64,000 nt of DNA. Origin: Bacteroidales bacterium (GTDB lineage Bacteria > Bacteroidota > Bacteroidia > Bacteroidales > JAIOZK01). This document shows positions 36,101 to 44,336 of this stretch, piece after piece. Every line of letters starts with the position of its first letter. The first letter of the stretch is position 1. The stretch covers positions 248,001 through 312,000 of the forward strand of contig JAIOZK010000001.1 in the NCBI GenBank assembly GCA_021740625.1. Direction: 5' to 3'. The notes under the pieces were generated by a model. That model was not told the DNA's origin and made no database searches. It saw nothing but the letters and a program-made list of their open reading frames with translations. The position numbers and the translations under genes were made by a program.

Positions 36101-36925
36101 GAAGTTTTCATGAAAGGTATTGTCGGCAGGATTAAAATACCATTTTCCCGGAGCCTGACCATAAAACAAAATATAATCACCCGGATCAAAACTGTTATCA
36201 TTTTCTCCGGCCACAAAGATCGCATTCTGCATCAGGTCGTCATATACAGGCGTATCATTCGATTCCGGCAACATGCCACCACCGTTACCATATACATTAA
36301 TATTCCTGGGATTGATGGCATCCACATCCAACCCCATCTCCGTAAGGTCATTATATGTTATTTTGTATATTCCGTTTTCTGACAACCTGATCTTATACCA
36401 GTTTCCGGTAGCAAGCACTGAGTTTTCAGCATAGTCCCGGATACTTTGCATTTCAGGTGTTACCGCTTTCAGCCTGATGTTTAAATCGAACTTTTTTAGC
36501 AGATACAAAGTATCAGTCTGAAAGTCATACATGAGGGGGTGCAGGGATACATTCAGGATGCGGTCATCTCTGGTTTTGCCCGTGCTAATCGTGCTTGTAA
36601 TCTTTTCCGGAAGTGAGTGCAAATTTAGTTTTTCATATTCTCCCAAATAAATAGCATCAAATTCTTTATTTAGGACCTCAACTTTCGCATGACCCCTGTC
36701 AGTTGGCAGTACAATTCTTTTCTGATATGCGGGGATTGAAAAAATACCTTGTTTATATATGGCATCCTTGAAGTGAATTGCCTGAGAAAGATGTTCATTG
36801 CTTTCAAGTTCGTAATGATCGATCTGCCAGGAGATTTGACAGGAAGTTCGGATACTGTCCTGGGAGATAAGGGACAGATGAAAGGCCAAAACAATTAATA
36901 AAAGCAAAACTTTTCTATAATTCAT
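33113..36925 (-). CDS. second PorU-type C25 peptidase, tandem paralogue
   Basis: A 1270-residue protein collinear with its neighbour over the whole length: signal peptide, N-terminal beta region, C25 peptidase domain, Ig-like modules and C-terminal sorting domain ('NFPNPFAHETSF'). The catalytic dyad is intact, with His780 ('YTGHGGELGL') and Cys814 ('ITATCEFARYD'), at the same 34-residue spacing as in the other copy. It is clearly diverged, so this is an old duplication rather than an assembly artefact. Possible roles are a second sortase with different cargo specificity or a backup. It begins the minus-strand porU2-porU-porV-ispF run and diverges from porP. Which copy is the true functional PorU cannot be told by eye. 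Confidence 0.88.
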   Translation of the reverse strand: MNYRKVLLLLIVLAFHLSLISQDSIRTSCQISWQIDHYELESNEHLSQAIHFKDAIYKQGIFSIPAYQKRIVLPTDRGHAKVEVLNKEFDAIYLGEYEKLNLHSLPEKITSTISTGKTRDDRILNVSLHPLMYDFQTDTLYLLKKFDLNIRLKAVTPEMQSIRDYAENSVLATGNWYKIRLSENGIYKITYNDLTEMGLDVDAINPRNINVYGNGGGMLPESNDTPVYDDLMQNAIFVAGENDNSFDPGDYILFYGQAPGKWYFNPADNTFHENFNVYSDHTYYFITTDMGSGRRIETVDNNSMLSNISINNYNDFLFHKNDDVNILGTGRKWLEPLGNDEFKYSKTIEHLNTSFPVKVKANVVARSFESSSFKLIASGSTISQVLIQKVIEGSLNDFARSKVMNASFDPASNKIDLVLDYIRTHSSGTSWLDYLELNFIRELKQGKAQFLFRSTESVGTNRVAEFNIGEASANLRVWDVTDPIQPREIKGSYSGSTYRFKAETDVLKEFLAYDGSAFLKADFVEKVANQNLHGIPTPEMVVIAYPGFMNAAKRLADFHRNDENMNIFLCTPQEVYNEFSSGAQDVTAIRNFMKMLYDRSDGNEFKYLMLFGDASYDYKDRLPENTNFVPSWESVASYDMINSYVTDDYYGLLDEGEGLNIPVEELDLGIGRIPVRSSQEADAIVDKILHYAGNPENVMRPWRTWVSFIADDEDGNLHVRQAEELAEYVDMEVKNLNIDKIYLDSYTQESTPSGQRYPEVTEKLNNRMEQGALVVNYTGHGGELGLAHEQILSISDINNWTNYDNLPIFITATCEFARYDDPTRTSAGEYVFLNQQGGAIAMFTTARATYAGSNLALNKQFYRKAFEKIEGEYPRLGDILRMSKTAVSTGINKRKYVLLGDPALKMAYPLDSVITTEINGFEVSEVPDTLKALAEVNMKGTVYSCDGYKLEDFNGTVYTTVFDKASRLTTYGQDNNSTPKDFYLRKNIVYKGKTPAQHGEFEFTFIVPKDIAYNYGFGRISMYAAYQGKDGAGYNENIIVGGFSDINAPDTVGPQISLFMNDTSFIEGGITDQDPHLLAFLSDQSGINTVGNGIGHDITAVIDGQNETPYVLNDFYEADLGDYTNGSILYPFLNLPEGEHTLKLKVWDVYNNSSESEIDFVVVKSSDFRIEKLMNFPNPFAHETSFVFEHNQAGEELDVEIQIFSLQGRLVSKIKRKMVTGGYKSAPIKWEGNTVNGAKLKEGFYLYRLIVKNERGEVNEKTAKLILTNY

Positions 36926-37096
36926 TTAATTTATGGTTAGGGTTATTGTGTAATGTTTTGTTTCCAATATAATTGAGTTCTAAACGTTTTGGAGGTAGCA
37001 ATATTGCGGTTTCATTGAAAATGCTTCCCAAAAAACACAGATGATTTAAAAATTGTTTGTATAATTGTAAGCGCAAAAACTACCGAGATTTAACTT

Positions 37097-38104
37097 ATGT
37101 ACAAGGTACTGATAAAACTAATTATTACGACTACATTGCTCATGGGACTGGGAAAAAGTTATGCTCAGGATCCGAATTTTTCACAGTTTTATGCAAACCC
37201 CGTCTATTTAAACCCGGCATTGACAGGAGCTACGGAATGTGGCAGGATCATTTTGAATTACAGAAATCAATGGCCCTCTATCAGCAATGCTTATGTAACT
37301 TACAATGCCAGCTACGATCAGGTTATCAATGGCATCAACAGCGGCGTCGGATTATCTTTTGTCGGTGATGTGGAAGGAGACGGTGCCATCAACACCAATT
37401 ACATCAGCGGATATTACTCATACAAACTAAAGATCAGCGAATCAGTGATGTTGAGTGCAGGTTTTCAGGGCACTTATGTTCAACAAAAACTGAACTGGGA
37501 TCAACTGGTTTTCGGAGATCAGATCGATCCGGGTACAGGAAATATTAGCCCGATCTCATCGGAAACCCCTCCAGAGAATCTTGACAAATCCTTTGTGGAT
37601 TTTTCCACAGGAATGGTCATTGGTTACCTGGATAAGTTCTTCGGCGGTGTTGCAGTACATCACCTGACAGAGCCCAACGACGGCTTTTACAAAGAAACCG
37701 GCAGCAATTTGCCCATGAAGATCACCGTACATGGAGGCACCAACCTCAACCTGAGCCAGGGTGGCACCGGAGAGGGCTTCGGAGAGGACCTGATACTTTC
37801 CCCAAACCTGCTCTATCAGCAACAGGACAAGTTCCATCAGCTCAATGTTGGTGCATACGTTAAGAAATACCCTTTTGTCGGAGGGGTTTGGTTAAGGCAT
37901 AATTTTGAGAACGCAGATGCCGCCATCGCTTTGATAGGCATTACTTATAATAATTACAGGATTGGCTATAGTTACGACTTTAGCCTTTCCAAACTCAGCA
38001 ACCGGAGCGGTGGTGCACATGAGATTTCCTTTGCCTGGCAATTCTGCGTTTACAAAGGAGAAAATAGAAGAAAGATCAGGGCAATAAAAGCTCCAACATT
38101 TTAG
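37097..38104 (+). CDS. porP: type IX secretion membrane protein, PorP/SprF family
   Basis: A 335-residue outer-membrane protein. After the signal peptide ('GLGKSYAQDP') comes the family signature 'FSQFYANPVYLNPALTGA', and barrel strands continue to the C-terminus ('GYSYDFSLSKLSNRSGGAHEISFAWQFC'). PorP/SprF proteins belong to the T9SS outer-membrane complex or serve specific type B cargo. Several paralogues usually exist per genome, so this one may be the core PorP or a SprF-like copy; the position next to gldJ and the porU/porV block favours a core role. It is 46 bases ahead of gldJ, probably in one transcript. Confidence 0.9.
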   Translation: MYKVLIKLIITTTLLMGLGKSYAQDPNFSQFYANPVYLNPALTGATECGRIILNYRNQWPSISNAYVTYNASYDQVINGINSGVGLSFVGDVEGDGAINTNYISGYYSYKLKISESVMLSAGFQGTYVQQKLNWDQLVFGDQIDPGTGNISPISSETPPENLDKSFVDFSTGMVIGYLDKFFGGVAVHHLTEPNDGFYKETGSNLPMKITVHGGTNLNLSQGGTGEGFGEDLILSPNLLYQQQDKFHQLNVGAYVKKYPFVGGVWLRHNFENADAAIALIGITYNNYRIGYSYDFSLSKLSNRSGGAHEISFAWQFCVYKGENRRKIRAIKAPTF

Positions 38105-38150
38105 TTATTAACAAGAATTTTGAAAAAACAAATCATTAATTACATTGACA

Positions 38151-39635
38151 ATGAACAGGATTAACAGAAATCTCGCATTACTTTTCGTAATGACTGCAGC
38201 AATTTCCTTATTCTCTTGTAGTGAACCCACCCCGTCAAGAACCACAGGATGGCCTTACAATACCCCAGAGGCAGGTGGATTTGAAGTTTCCGAAACACGG
38301 GAACAATTTGCAGGTCCTGGCCTCATCTTTATTGAAGGTGGTACATTCGTGATGGGATCAACCCAGGAAGACCTTATGTTCGACTGGGATAATTTTCCCC
38401 GCAGGGTAACCATACCGTCCTTCTACATTGATGAAACGGAGGTCAGCAATCTTGCATACCTGGAATACCTGTACTGGTTGAACAGAGTTTTCGGCGAGGA
38501 TTACCCCGAGGTATACCGGGAAGCCCTGCCCGACACACTTGTTTGGCGCGACCGCCTGGCATACAACGAACCACTGGTCGAAATGTACCTCCGCCATCCT
38601 GCATATCACGACTATCCGGTGGTGGGCGTTACATGGGTGCAGGCCAACAATTACTGCTCATGGAGATCTGACCGTGTAAACGAAATGCTGCTCGTAGAGG
38701 AAGGAATCCTGGAATGGGACCCCGACCAGAAAAATGAAAACAATTTCAACACGGAAGCCTATCTTGCCGGACAATACGAAGGACTTGTAAAAGAAGGCAA
38801 GGAAAACCTGGATCCAACAGGTTCAGACATCCGGCAGGTGAGAATAGAAGATGGAATCCTTTTACCCCGCTACAGGCTTCCCACCGAAGCCGAATGGGAA
38901 TATGCAGCACTTGGTCTCATCGGGAACACGCTTTACGAAAGAGTTGTTGAAAGAAGAGTGTATCCGTGGAATGGACAACAAGTAAGAACAGACGACAGAA
39001 AATATTACGGTAGCTTTGTTTCTAACTTCAAACGGGGAAGAGGTGATTATATGGGTGTTGCCGGCAACCTGAACGATGGAGCTGACATCCCTGCTCCAGT
39101 AGGCAGCTACTGGCCCAATGATTACGGTTTGTACAATATGGCTGGCAACGTAAGCGAATGGACACTGGATGTTTATCGCCCCCTCTCCTACCTTGATTTC
39201 TCCGATTACAGCCCTTATCGCGGCAATGTTTTCAAAAAGAAAGAAGTTGATTTCGAAGGTTTCCTCGTGGAAAAAGACAGCCTGGGAAGAATACAATATG
39301 AAGAAGTTACAACAGAAGAAAGCCTGACCAGAAGAAATTATAGAAAAGCAGATAACATCAATTATAAAGACGGTGACCACCAGTCTCAGATCACCACTGA
39401 CTGGCTGTCTGAACCCGATCAATCAAACACTTCAGAAGAAATGTATGAATATGGTGTTACCTCATTGATCAGCGATGAAGCCAGAGTCTACAAAGGCGGA
39501 AGCTGGAAAGACAGGGCTTACTATCTCAGCCCTGGCGCCAGGAGATTTCTTGACCAGAACGAGGCTTCCTCAACCATTGGCTTCAGATGTGCAATGACAC
39601 GTGTGGGCAGTCCTGAGCCACCGCAAGGCCGGTAA
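38151..39635 (+). CDS. gldJ: gliding motility/type IX secretion lipoprotein GldJ
   Basis: A 494-residue lipoprotein (lipobox 'LFSC', Cys23) with a formylglycine-generating-enzyme-like (SUMF1) domain. Hallmarks are 'FIEGGTFVMGS', 'YRLPTEAEWEYAA', 'NVSEWT' and 'GGSWKDRAYYLSPGARRF'. The stretch after the lipid anchor ('TTGWPYNTPEAGGFE') is typical of GldJ rather than GldK. GldJ is an outer-membrane lipoprotein required for T9SS function and for stable GldK. The order porP-gldJ-murF, with porU/porV adjacent, matches conserved synteny in the phylum. The ATG at 38151 is preferred over a TTG two codons earlier. An intrinsic terminator follows. Confidence 0.92.
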   Translation: MNRINRNLALLFVMTAAISLFSCSEPTPSRTTGWPYNTPEAGGFEVSETREQFAGPGLIFIEGGTFVMGSTQEDLMFDWDNFPRRVTIPSFYIDETEVSNLAYLEYLYWLNRVFGEDYPEVYREALPDTLVWRDRLAYNEPLVEMYLRHPAYHDYPVVGVTWVQANNYCSWRSDRVNEMLLVEEGILEWDPDQKNENNFNTEAYLAGQYEGLVKEGKENLDPTGSDIRQVRIEDGILLPRYRLPTEAEWEYAALGLIGNTLYERVVERRVYPWNGQQVRTDDRKYYGSFVSNFKRGRGDYMGVAGNLNDGADIPAPVGSYWPNDYGLYNMAGNVSEWTLDVYRPLSYLDFSDYSPYRGNVFKKKEVDFEGFLVEKDSLGRIQYEEVTTEESLTRRNYRKADNINYKDGDHQSQITTDWLSEPDQSNTSEEMYEYGVTSLISDEARVYKGGSWKDRAYYLSPGARRFLDQNEASSTIGFRCAMTRVGSPEPPQGR

Positions 39636-39658
39636 ATAAGTATTAAAATATTTTTAAA

Positions 39659-39687
39659 CCCCATTTCTCCAGGAGATGGGGTTTTTT
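39659..39687 (+). terminator. intrinsic terminator after gldJ
   Basis: Stem CCCCAT/ATGGGG with additional pairing (CTCC/GGAG) inside, followed by TTTTTT. It separates porP-gldJ from murF. Confidence 0.85.
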
Positions 39688-39704
39688 GTATTTTTAGAAA
39701 TCAT

Positions 39705-40994
39705 ATGGATTTGAAAGAACTTTACCGGATATACCAGAACCATCCTGATATCAGTACAGATAGCAGGGAGGAGATAAATAATGGCATTTTCTTCGCCCTG
39801 AAGGGAGAAAACTTCAACGGAAACCGCTATGCAGAAAAGGCCTTGCAGAAAGGTGCAGCATATGCAATTATTGATCAAAAGGAATACATGAAAGGGGATG
39901 GCTGCATACTGGTTGATGATGTCCTGACCACTTTGCAACAACTGGCCCTCTTCCACCGTCATCAATTGAAAATCCCTGTTATTGGTATAACAGGCTCGAA
40001 CGGAAAGACCACCACCAAAGAATTGATCGCGAAGGTACTGGCAAAAAAGTTCAAAACTGAATTTACAAGGGGAAACCTGAACAATCACATCGGTGCACCT
40101 GTCAGCATCCTCAGGATAAAACAAGACACGGAGATAGCCGTGATTGAAATGGGTGCCAACCACCAGGGAGAGATTTCGGACCTCTGCCAGATCACAGAAC
40201 CCCACTTTGGTCTGATCACAAATATTGGCAAAGCACACCTGGAAGGTTTCGGAGATTTTGAAGGCGTTGTCAAAGCCAAATCAGAACTCTATAAATACAT
40301 CTTACAAAACCATGGAAGCGTCTTTGTAAACAATAACAATCCCCTGTTGAACGAACTGAGCAAAAGTATCCCGAGGATCACTTATGGAGCCATGCCGGAT
40401 GCTGACTGCCACGGAAAGATTAAAAACCGGGATGGTTTTCTCAAGATCACCTGGAACTCGGCCCTGGGCAATAAAACCATACAGACACAACTTTATGGTG
40501 CATATAATTTTGAAAATATTATGGCAGCCATATGTATTGGTAACTATTTTGGCGTTCAACAGGATGATATTATAAAAGCGATTGAAGATTACCAGCCCCA
40601 TAACCAGCGGTCTGAGATTATCAATACCAGGAGGAATGTAATTTACATGGATGCATACAATGCCAATCCCAGCAGCATGGAGCTTGCCATTCGCGAATTC
40701 CTGCACATGCCCGGTGAAAAGAAGAGCCTGGTACTGGGAGATATGCTTGAACTGGGTTCCTATGCGGAAGAAGAACATGCTGTTGTTTTAAACATCTTGC
40801 GGGATGAAGAAAATATCCGGGTATACCTGGTCGGACCGGAGTTTTGCAAGGCAAACCGGAATAGGACCTTCGAGAACTTCAACAACACGGAAGAACTCAT
40901 CAAACATTTGGAAAAAGAAAAACCTTCCGGACGCAAGTTCCTGGTAAAGGGTTCCCGGGGGATAAAACTTGAAAAGGTAATTCCTCATTTGTGA
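39705..40994 (+). CDS. murF: UDP-N-acetylmuramoyl-tripeptide--D-alanyl-D-alanine ligase
   Basis: A 429-residue Mur ligase that adds D-Ala-D-Ala to UDP-MurNAc-tripeptide, the last cytoplasmic step of peptidoglycan precursor synthesis. The ATP-binding loop is 'GITGSNGKTTTKE'; 'EMGANHQGEIS' and 'YMDAYNANPSSMELA' are MurF-typical. N-terminal, central and C-terminal domains are all present at normal length. It follows the gldJ terminator and overlaps the start of anmK by four bases, so synthesis and recycling of muropeptides are coupled in one transcript. Confidence 0.96.
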   Translation: MDLKELYRIYQNHPDISTDSREEINNGIFFALKGENFNGNRYAEKALQKGAAYAIIDQKEYMKGDGCILVDDVLTTLQQLALFHRHQLKIPVIGITGSNGKTTTKELIAKVLAKKFKTEFTRGNLNNHIGAPVSILRIKQDTEIAVIEMGANHQGEISDLCQITEPHFGLITNIGKAHLEGFGDFEGVVKAKSELYKYILQNHGSVFVNNNNPLLNELSKSIPRITYGAMPDADCHGKIKNRDGFLKITWNSALGNKTIQTQLYGAYNFENIMAAICIGNYFGVQQDDIIKAIEDYQPHNQRSEIINTRRNVIYMDAYNANPSSMELAIREFLHMPGEKKSLVLGDMLELGSYAEEEHAVVLNILRDEENIRVYLVGPEFCKANRNRTFENFNNTEELIKHLEKEKPSGRKFLVKGSRGIKLEKVIPHL

Positions 40995-42049
40995 AAACCC
41001 ATCGCATCATCGGCATGATGTCGGGAACATCGCTCGACGGAACGGATATTGCTTGTTGTGAGTTCCGTGAAGAACAGGGTAAGTATCACTTTGATGTCCT
41101 GCATGCTGAAACCATAGCCTATGATCATAGCTGGAAAACAAAACTTCAGGAGCTTCCCCATGTTTCCGCGATCAACCTGATTTATGAACATCGGGAATAC
41201 GGCAGATATTTAGGCTTTCTGGCCAAGCAAATGGCACTTAAGTATCAATTTCAGCCCCAGCTCCTGGCTTCTCACGGTCATACCATCTTTCACCAGCCCG
41301 AGAACAATATCACTTTTCAACTCGGGGATGGAAATGCCCTGGCCATTGCGGCAGGCTTTCCGGTGATAGCAGATTTCCGAACCCGGGATATTCTTTTTGG
41401 GGGCCAGGGAGCACCGCTGGTTCCCGTGGGAGATCAATTGCTTTTTCATGAATACAGCATGTGTATCAACATTGGCGGTTTTTCCAATTGCAGTTATGAA
41501 AAAGGAAACAGGCGTATCGCTTTTGATATTTGTCCGGCCAACATGGCGCTGAATTATTTTGCAGAAAAAGCTGGTCAGGAATTTGATAAAGATGGAAAGA
41601 TTGCAAAAAAGGGCAGGGTCCATGAGCAACTTCTTAATGACCTGAATGATCTTGAATTTTATCAAAAGCAACCCCCGAAATCACTGGGGAGGGAATGGTT
41701 CGAAACACATTATCTCAAAGTATTTGATCAATACGATATATCAACCCATGATCAATTGAGGACAGCAACGGAGCATTGTGCCATGCAGATTGCCAGAGCC
41801 ATCGAACAGGTAGAAAGTGGCAAGATACTCATTAGCGGGGGAGGCGCAAAAAGTAAGTTCCTGGTCGAAAGGATCAGAACGTTGAGTCAGAACAAAATCA
41901 TTATACCGGATGAAACAATAATTGATTACAAAGAAGCGCTGGTGTTTGCTTTTCTGGGACTGCTTCGATGGGAAAATAAAATCAATTGTTATGCCTCGGT
42001 AACAGGAGCTTCACGCAATAGTTCCTGCGGCAATATCTTTTGCCCATAA
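40991..42049 (+). CDS. anmK: anhydro-N-acetylmuramic acid kinase
   Basis: A 352-residue sugar kinase that phosphorylates and opens 1,6-anhydro-MurNAc recovered from cell-wall turnover, giving MurNAc-6-phosphate. The signature 'GMMSGTSLDGTDIA' at the N-terminus, 'RDILFGGQGAPLVPVGD' and 'ISGGGAKSKFLVERI' identify the family. The start is GTG at 40991, in the 4-base overlap GTGA with the murF stop, so it is translationally coupled. Length is normal. A bidirectional terminator follows. Confidence 0.95.
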   Translation: MKTHRIIGMMSGTSLDGTDIACCEFREEQGKYHFDVLHAETIAYDHSWKTKLQELPHVSAINLIYEHREYGRYLGFLAKQMALKYQFQPQLLASHGHTIFHQPENNITFQLGDGNALAIAAGFPVIADFRTRDILFGGQGAPLVPVGDQLLFHEYSMCINIGGFSNCSYEKGNRRIAFDICPANMALNYFAEKAGQEFDKDGKIAKKGRVHEQLLNDLNDLEFYQKQPPKSLGREWFETHYLKVFDQYDISTHDQLRTATEHCAMQIARAIEQVESGKILISGGGAKSKFLVERIRTLSQNKIIIPDETIIDYKEALVFAFLGLLRWENKINCYASVTGASRNSSCGNIFCP

Positions 42050-42050
42050 A

Positions 42051-42077
42051 AAAAAGGGAAGAAACCCCTCCCTTTTT
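42051..42077. terminator. bidirectional terminator between convergent genes
   Basis: Stem AAAAAGGGA/TCCCTTTTT lies between the stop codons of anmK (plus) and the Spy-like gene (minus) and can serve both. Confidence 0.8.
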
Positions 42078-42106
42078 AGCTCATAACCAAATGTTAACCA
42101 AATCCA

Positions 42107-42649
42107 TTAATCATCATCTTTTTCCCAATACGGGCAATCGGGATGTGGGCCACGGAAGCCTTTCGGTCCCGGACCAGGACGGTTAAAACCTTGGTGCATT
42201 CCTGTACCAAATCGTTGTGCATGCTGATCAAACATCATTTTTTGCTTCTCATTCAGGATTTCCCTGATCTTCTGCCGGTGGGCTGCATGTTTTTTCATAA
42301 CATCTCCCTGCAAATCGGTAATCTCATCAATTTTAGCATTGATCTTTTTAAGATCCACCTCATCGCCTGTACTTAGTGCTTTCAGTTCAGCTTTTTTAAT
42401 ATCCAGTTGGTTTTTGACAGGCGTTATTTCACTGAAAAAATCCGTCTTCATCTTTTCGATCTGTTCCTCTTGTCCTTCAGTCAGGTCAGGAAGTCTCATG
42501 CATAATGATTCCCTGTCCATGTTCCTGAAACCTTTCTTTTTCATCCTGCCCATACCTGGCTGGGCAAATACAGTACTTGCAGCAAGTACCATGATCAACA
42601 ATGCAATAACACCTGATCTAAAACTTTTACCATTCATTAAACTTTTCAT
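42107..42649 (-). CDS. Spy/CpxP-like periplasmic protein
   Basis: A 180-residue protein with a signal peptide ('AASTVFAQPG') and a helical region containing the LTxxQ-type motif 'LPDLTEGQEEQIEKMKTDF', followed by a second helix pair with 'INAKIDEI' and 'EILNEKQKMMFDQHAQ'. The C-terminus is rich in Gly, Pro, Phe and His and could bind metal. This matches Spy/CpxP/CnrX-like proteins that act as periplasmic chaperones or metal-stress sensors. It is the last gene of the sigma/anti-sigma operon, 31 bases after a second protein of the same general type. Confidence 0.85.
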   Translation of the reverse strand: MKSLMNGKSFRSGVIALLIMVLAASTVFAQPGMGRMKKKGFRNMDRESLCMRLPDLTEGQEEQIEKMKTDFFSEITPVKNQLDIKKAELKALSTGDEVDLKKINAKIDEITDLQGDVMKKHAAHRQKIREILNEKQKMMFDQHAQRFGTGMHQGFNRPGPGPKGFRGPHPDCPYWEKDDD

Positions 42650-42680
42650 TTTTTTATTGATTTTAATTATACTTTAAAGA

Positions 42681-43220
42681 TTAATTATTTCTCTTATCCT
42701 GTCCATGACGATATTTTCTTCCACGATCCGGTCCTCTCCTTCTATCATGAGATGGCATATCATCATATGCGCTCATGCTTTGAATAAATTTCCGGAAAAA
42801 CTCTTTTTGCTCGGGTCTTATCTTCCCCTTCATTTCCAGGAAATGGCGTACCGTTTGCATTTTCAGACTGCTGTGTAACTCGCCGTATTCTGCAGCCAGC
42901 TTCATAAGCTTTATCGTATCCGGTTCTGATTTTGTAATCTCCTCCAGGACCTCTCTGCGATTTATGGCCATGTCTTCACGAATTCCGGCTACTGCTTCTC
43001 TGAACCCCATGTGCATTTTAGCAAAACAATCCCTTTGCTCCTCATTGAGTTTCAAGCGATCCTGCAAAAAACGCGGTGGTCTTTCGGGAATAAATCCAGC
43101 ACTGAACTCAGGTCTTTCAAAAAACCTGAAGTAAAGCATGGTACCCATTGCTGAGGCATTGATAATCAGCAATACGATCAGGATCCATATCAGGGCTTTA
43201 TGGCTTTTAAAATAATTCAT
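42681..43220 (-). CDS. membrane-anchored periplasmic Spy/CnrX-like sensor protein
   Basis: A 179-residue protein with one N-terminal transmembrane helix (about 10-30) and a periplasmic helical domain with 'LQDRLKLNEEQRDCFAKMHMGFREAV' and 'KGKIRPEQKEFFRKFIQ', the LNxxQ/RPEQ pattern of heavy-metal sensors of the CnrX/ZraP group. The tail is rich in Arg, Asp and His. It starts at the last base of the anti-sigma gene (one-base overlap), which strongly suggests that it controls the anti-sigma factor or shares its signal. Metal binding is inferred only. Confidence 0.85.
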   Translation of the reverse strand: MNYFKSHKALIWILIVLLIINASAMGTMLYFRFFERPEFSAGFIPERPPRFLQDRLKLNEEQRDCFAKMHMGFREAVAGIREDMAINRREVLEEITKSEPDTIKLMKLAAEYGELHSSLKMQTVRHFLEMKGKIRPEQKEFFRKFIQSMSAYDDMPSHDRRRGPDRGRKYRHGQDKRNN

Positions 43221-43681
43221 TACTTTTCATTTTCATTCAACAAATATGATTCAATGGGTTCATTATCTATACCACCAAAATAAACAGACTCGGTATAATA
43301 ATCATATTCTGATTCATAGCCGTTGCCTGCAGCAGCCTGGTCGGTAAATTGGGTTCCGATCAAAATCCCGGATACAATGCTTAACAGTATGAGTAAACCT
43401 GCAGCAATGGTTTTCAGTACACCTGAAAAAACGGGCAGTAACTTCCCCGATCTTGCTACTTCTTCGTTTTGGATTTTCTGCTCCAGGCGGGTATAAAAGA
43501 ATGGGTTGGGCTGAACTTCGCTTTCACTCTTTAAAAAAGCCCATGTTTGCTTAAACTCAGAAAACATCTTACTGCATTCTTTACAGGATGAAAGATGTTT
43601 TTCAAACCTTTCTTTTTCATCCCGACTGAGATTATGCTCAAGGTACGCGGCAGTGTTTTTCCTGATAAATTTGCAATTCAT
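43220..43681 (-). CDS. membrane anti-sigma factor with zinc-finger (ZAS) domain
   Basis: A 153-residue protein. The N-terminal cytoplasmic part has the anti-sigma zinc-binding signature H-x3-C-x2-C ('HLSSCKECSKMF'), and a single transmembrane helix follows (about 85-108, 'IAAGLLILLSIVSGILIGT'). It should bind and hold the adjacent ECF sigma factor until a periplasmic signal arrives. I chose the ATG at 43681 ('MNCKF') because a promoter-like element at 43693-43727 overlaps the other possible ATG at 43693. The order sigma, anti-sigma, sensor, Spy-like suggests an envelope- or metal-stress response. Confidence 0.9.
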   Translation of the reverse strand: MNCKFIRKNTAAYLEHNLSRDEKERFEKHLSSCKECSKMFSEFKQTWAFLKSESEVQPNPFFYTRLEQKIQNEEVARSGKLLPVFSGVLKTIAAGLLILLSIVSGILIGTQFTDQAAAGNGYESEYDYYTESVYFGGIDNEPIESYLLNENEK

Positions 43682-43692
43682 TTCCTGTAACA

Positions 43693-43727
43693 TTTATACG
43701 TTTGACACCAAAAATTTTTAAAACTTG
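43693..43727 (-). promoter_or_regulatory. candidate ECF-type regulatory element before the anti-sigma gene
   Basis: On the minus strand it reads CAAGTTT, ten bases, TGGTGTCAAA, one base, GTATAAA. The same arrangement occurs ahead of the sigma gene at 44337-44373, so it is likely recognised by the encoded sigma factor or another shared regulator. Confidence 0.5.
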
Positions 43728-43730
43728 CAT

Positions 43731-44309
43731 TTATTTTATTTTTTTCTCATAATACCTGAACAGTTTTTTCTGCAGGTTCTTCCTTGCCCGATGGATCAAT
43801 GACTCCACAGAAGGCAGTGATACGTCCATAACAGCAGCAACCTCTTTATACGACATTTCATTGATCTTATTCAGCGTAAATGCAATCCGCTGGTTCTTGG
43901 GCAAACTGTCAATGCTGTTGTAAAGTATTTCCTTCCGTTCCTTGTTTTCAGGGTTATCCGGACTATCCCCGGGATTGTTGGCCAAAGATTGATCTGAAGC
44001 AGCCAATCTTCCTGTTATCATTTCCATGCTTCCCCAGTATTGTTTGCGCTTTTTACTTCTGATGAAATTTAGTGATTTATTCACAGCGATCCTGTATACC
44101 CAGGTTGACACTTCCGAATCCCCCCTGAACTTTTGTACAGACCTGTACACTTCCAGAAAAACGTCCTGCGAAATGTCCTGTGCATCCTCTTCATTATGAA
44201 CAAAACCATTGCTGGTTTTCAACACCATCGGGTAGTAAGCCTCTACTATCTGTCTAAAAGCATTCTGGTCTCCTTGCCGTATTCTATCAAGCAGTTTCCC
44301 CTGATCCAT
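43731..44309 (-). CDS. ECF-type RNA polymerase sigma factor
   Basis: A 192-residue sigma-70 family protein. Region 2 is visible in 'NEEDAQDISQDVFLEVYRSVQKFRGDSEVSTWVYRIAVNKSLNFIRSKKRK' and region 4 in 'LPKNQRIAFTLNKINEMSYKEVAAVMDVSLPSVESLIHRARKNLQKKL' (each shown here only as identifying segments). The reading frame extends upstream to 44495, but the first 62 residues there do not resemble a sigma factor, and a promoter-like element (44337-44373) lies within it, so the ATG at 44309 is the probable start. It heads an operon with its anti-sigma factor and two Spy/CnrX-like proteins. Confidence 0.92.
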   Translation of the reverse strand: MDQGKLLDRIRQGDQNAFRQIVEAYYPMVLKTSNGFVHNEEDAQDISQDVFLEVYRSVQKFRGDSEVSTWVYRIAVNKSLNFIRSKKRKQYWGSMEMITGRLAASDQSLANNPGDSPDNPENKERKEILYNSIDSLPKNQRIAFTLNKINEMSYKEVAAVMDVSLPSVESLIHRARKNLQKKLFRYYEKKIK

Positions 44310-44336
44310 GCAAATGATTTTCTTGTAAAAATTGCG

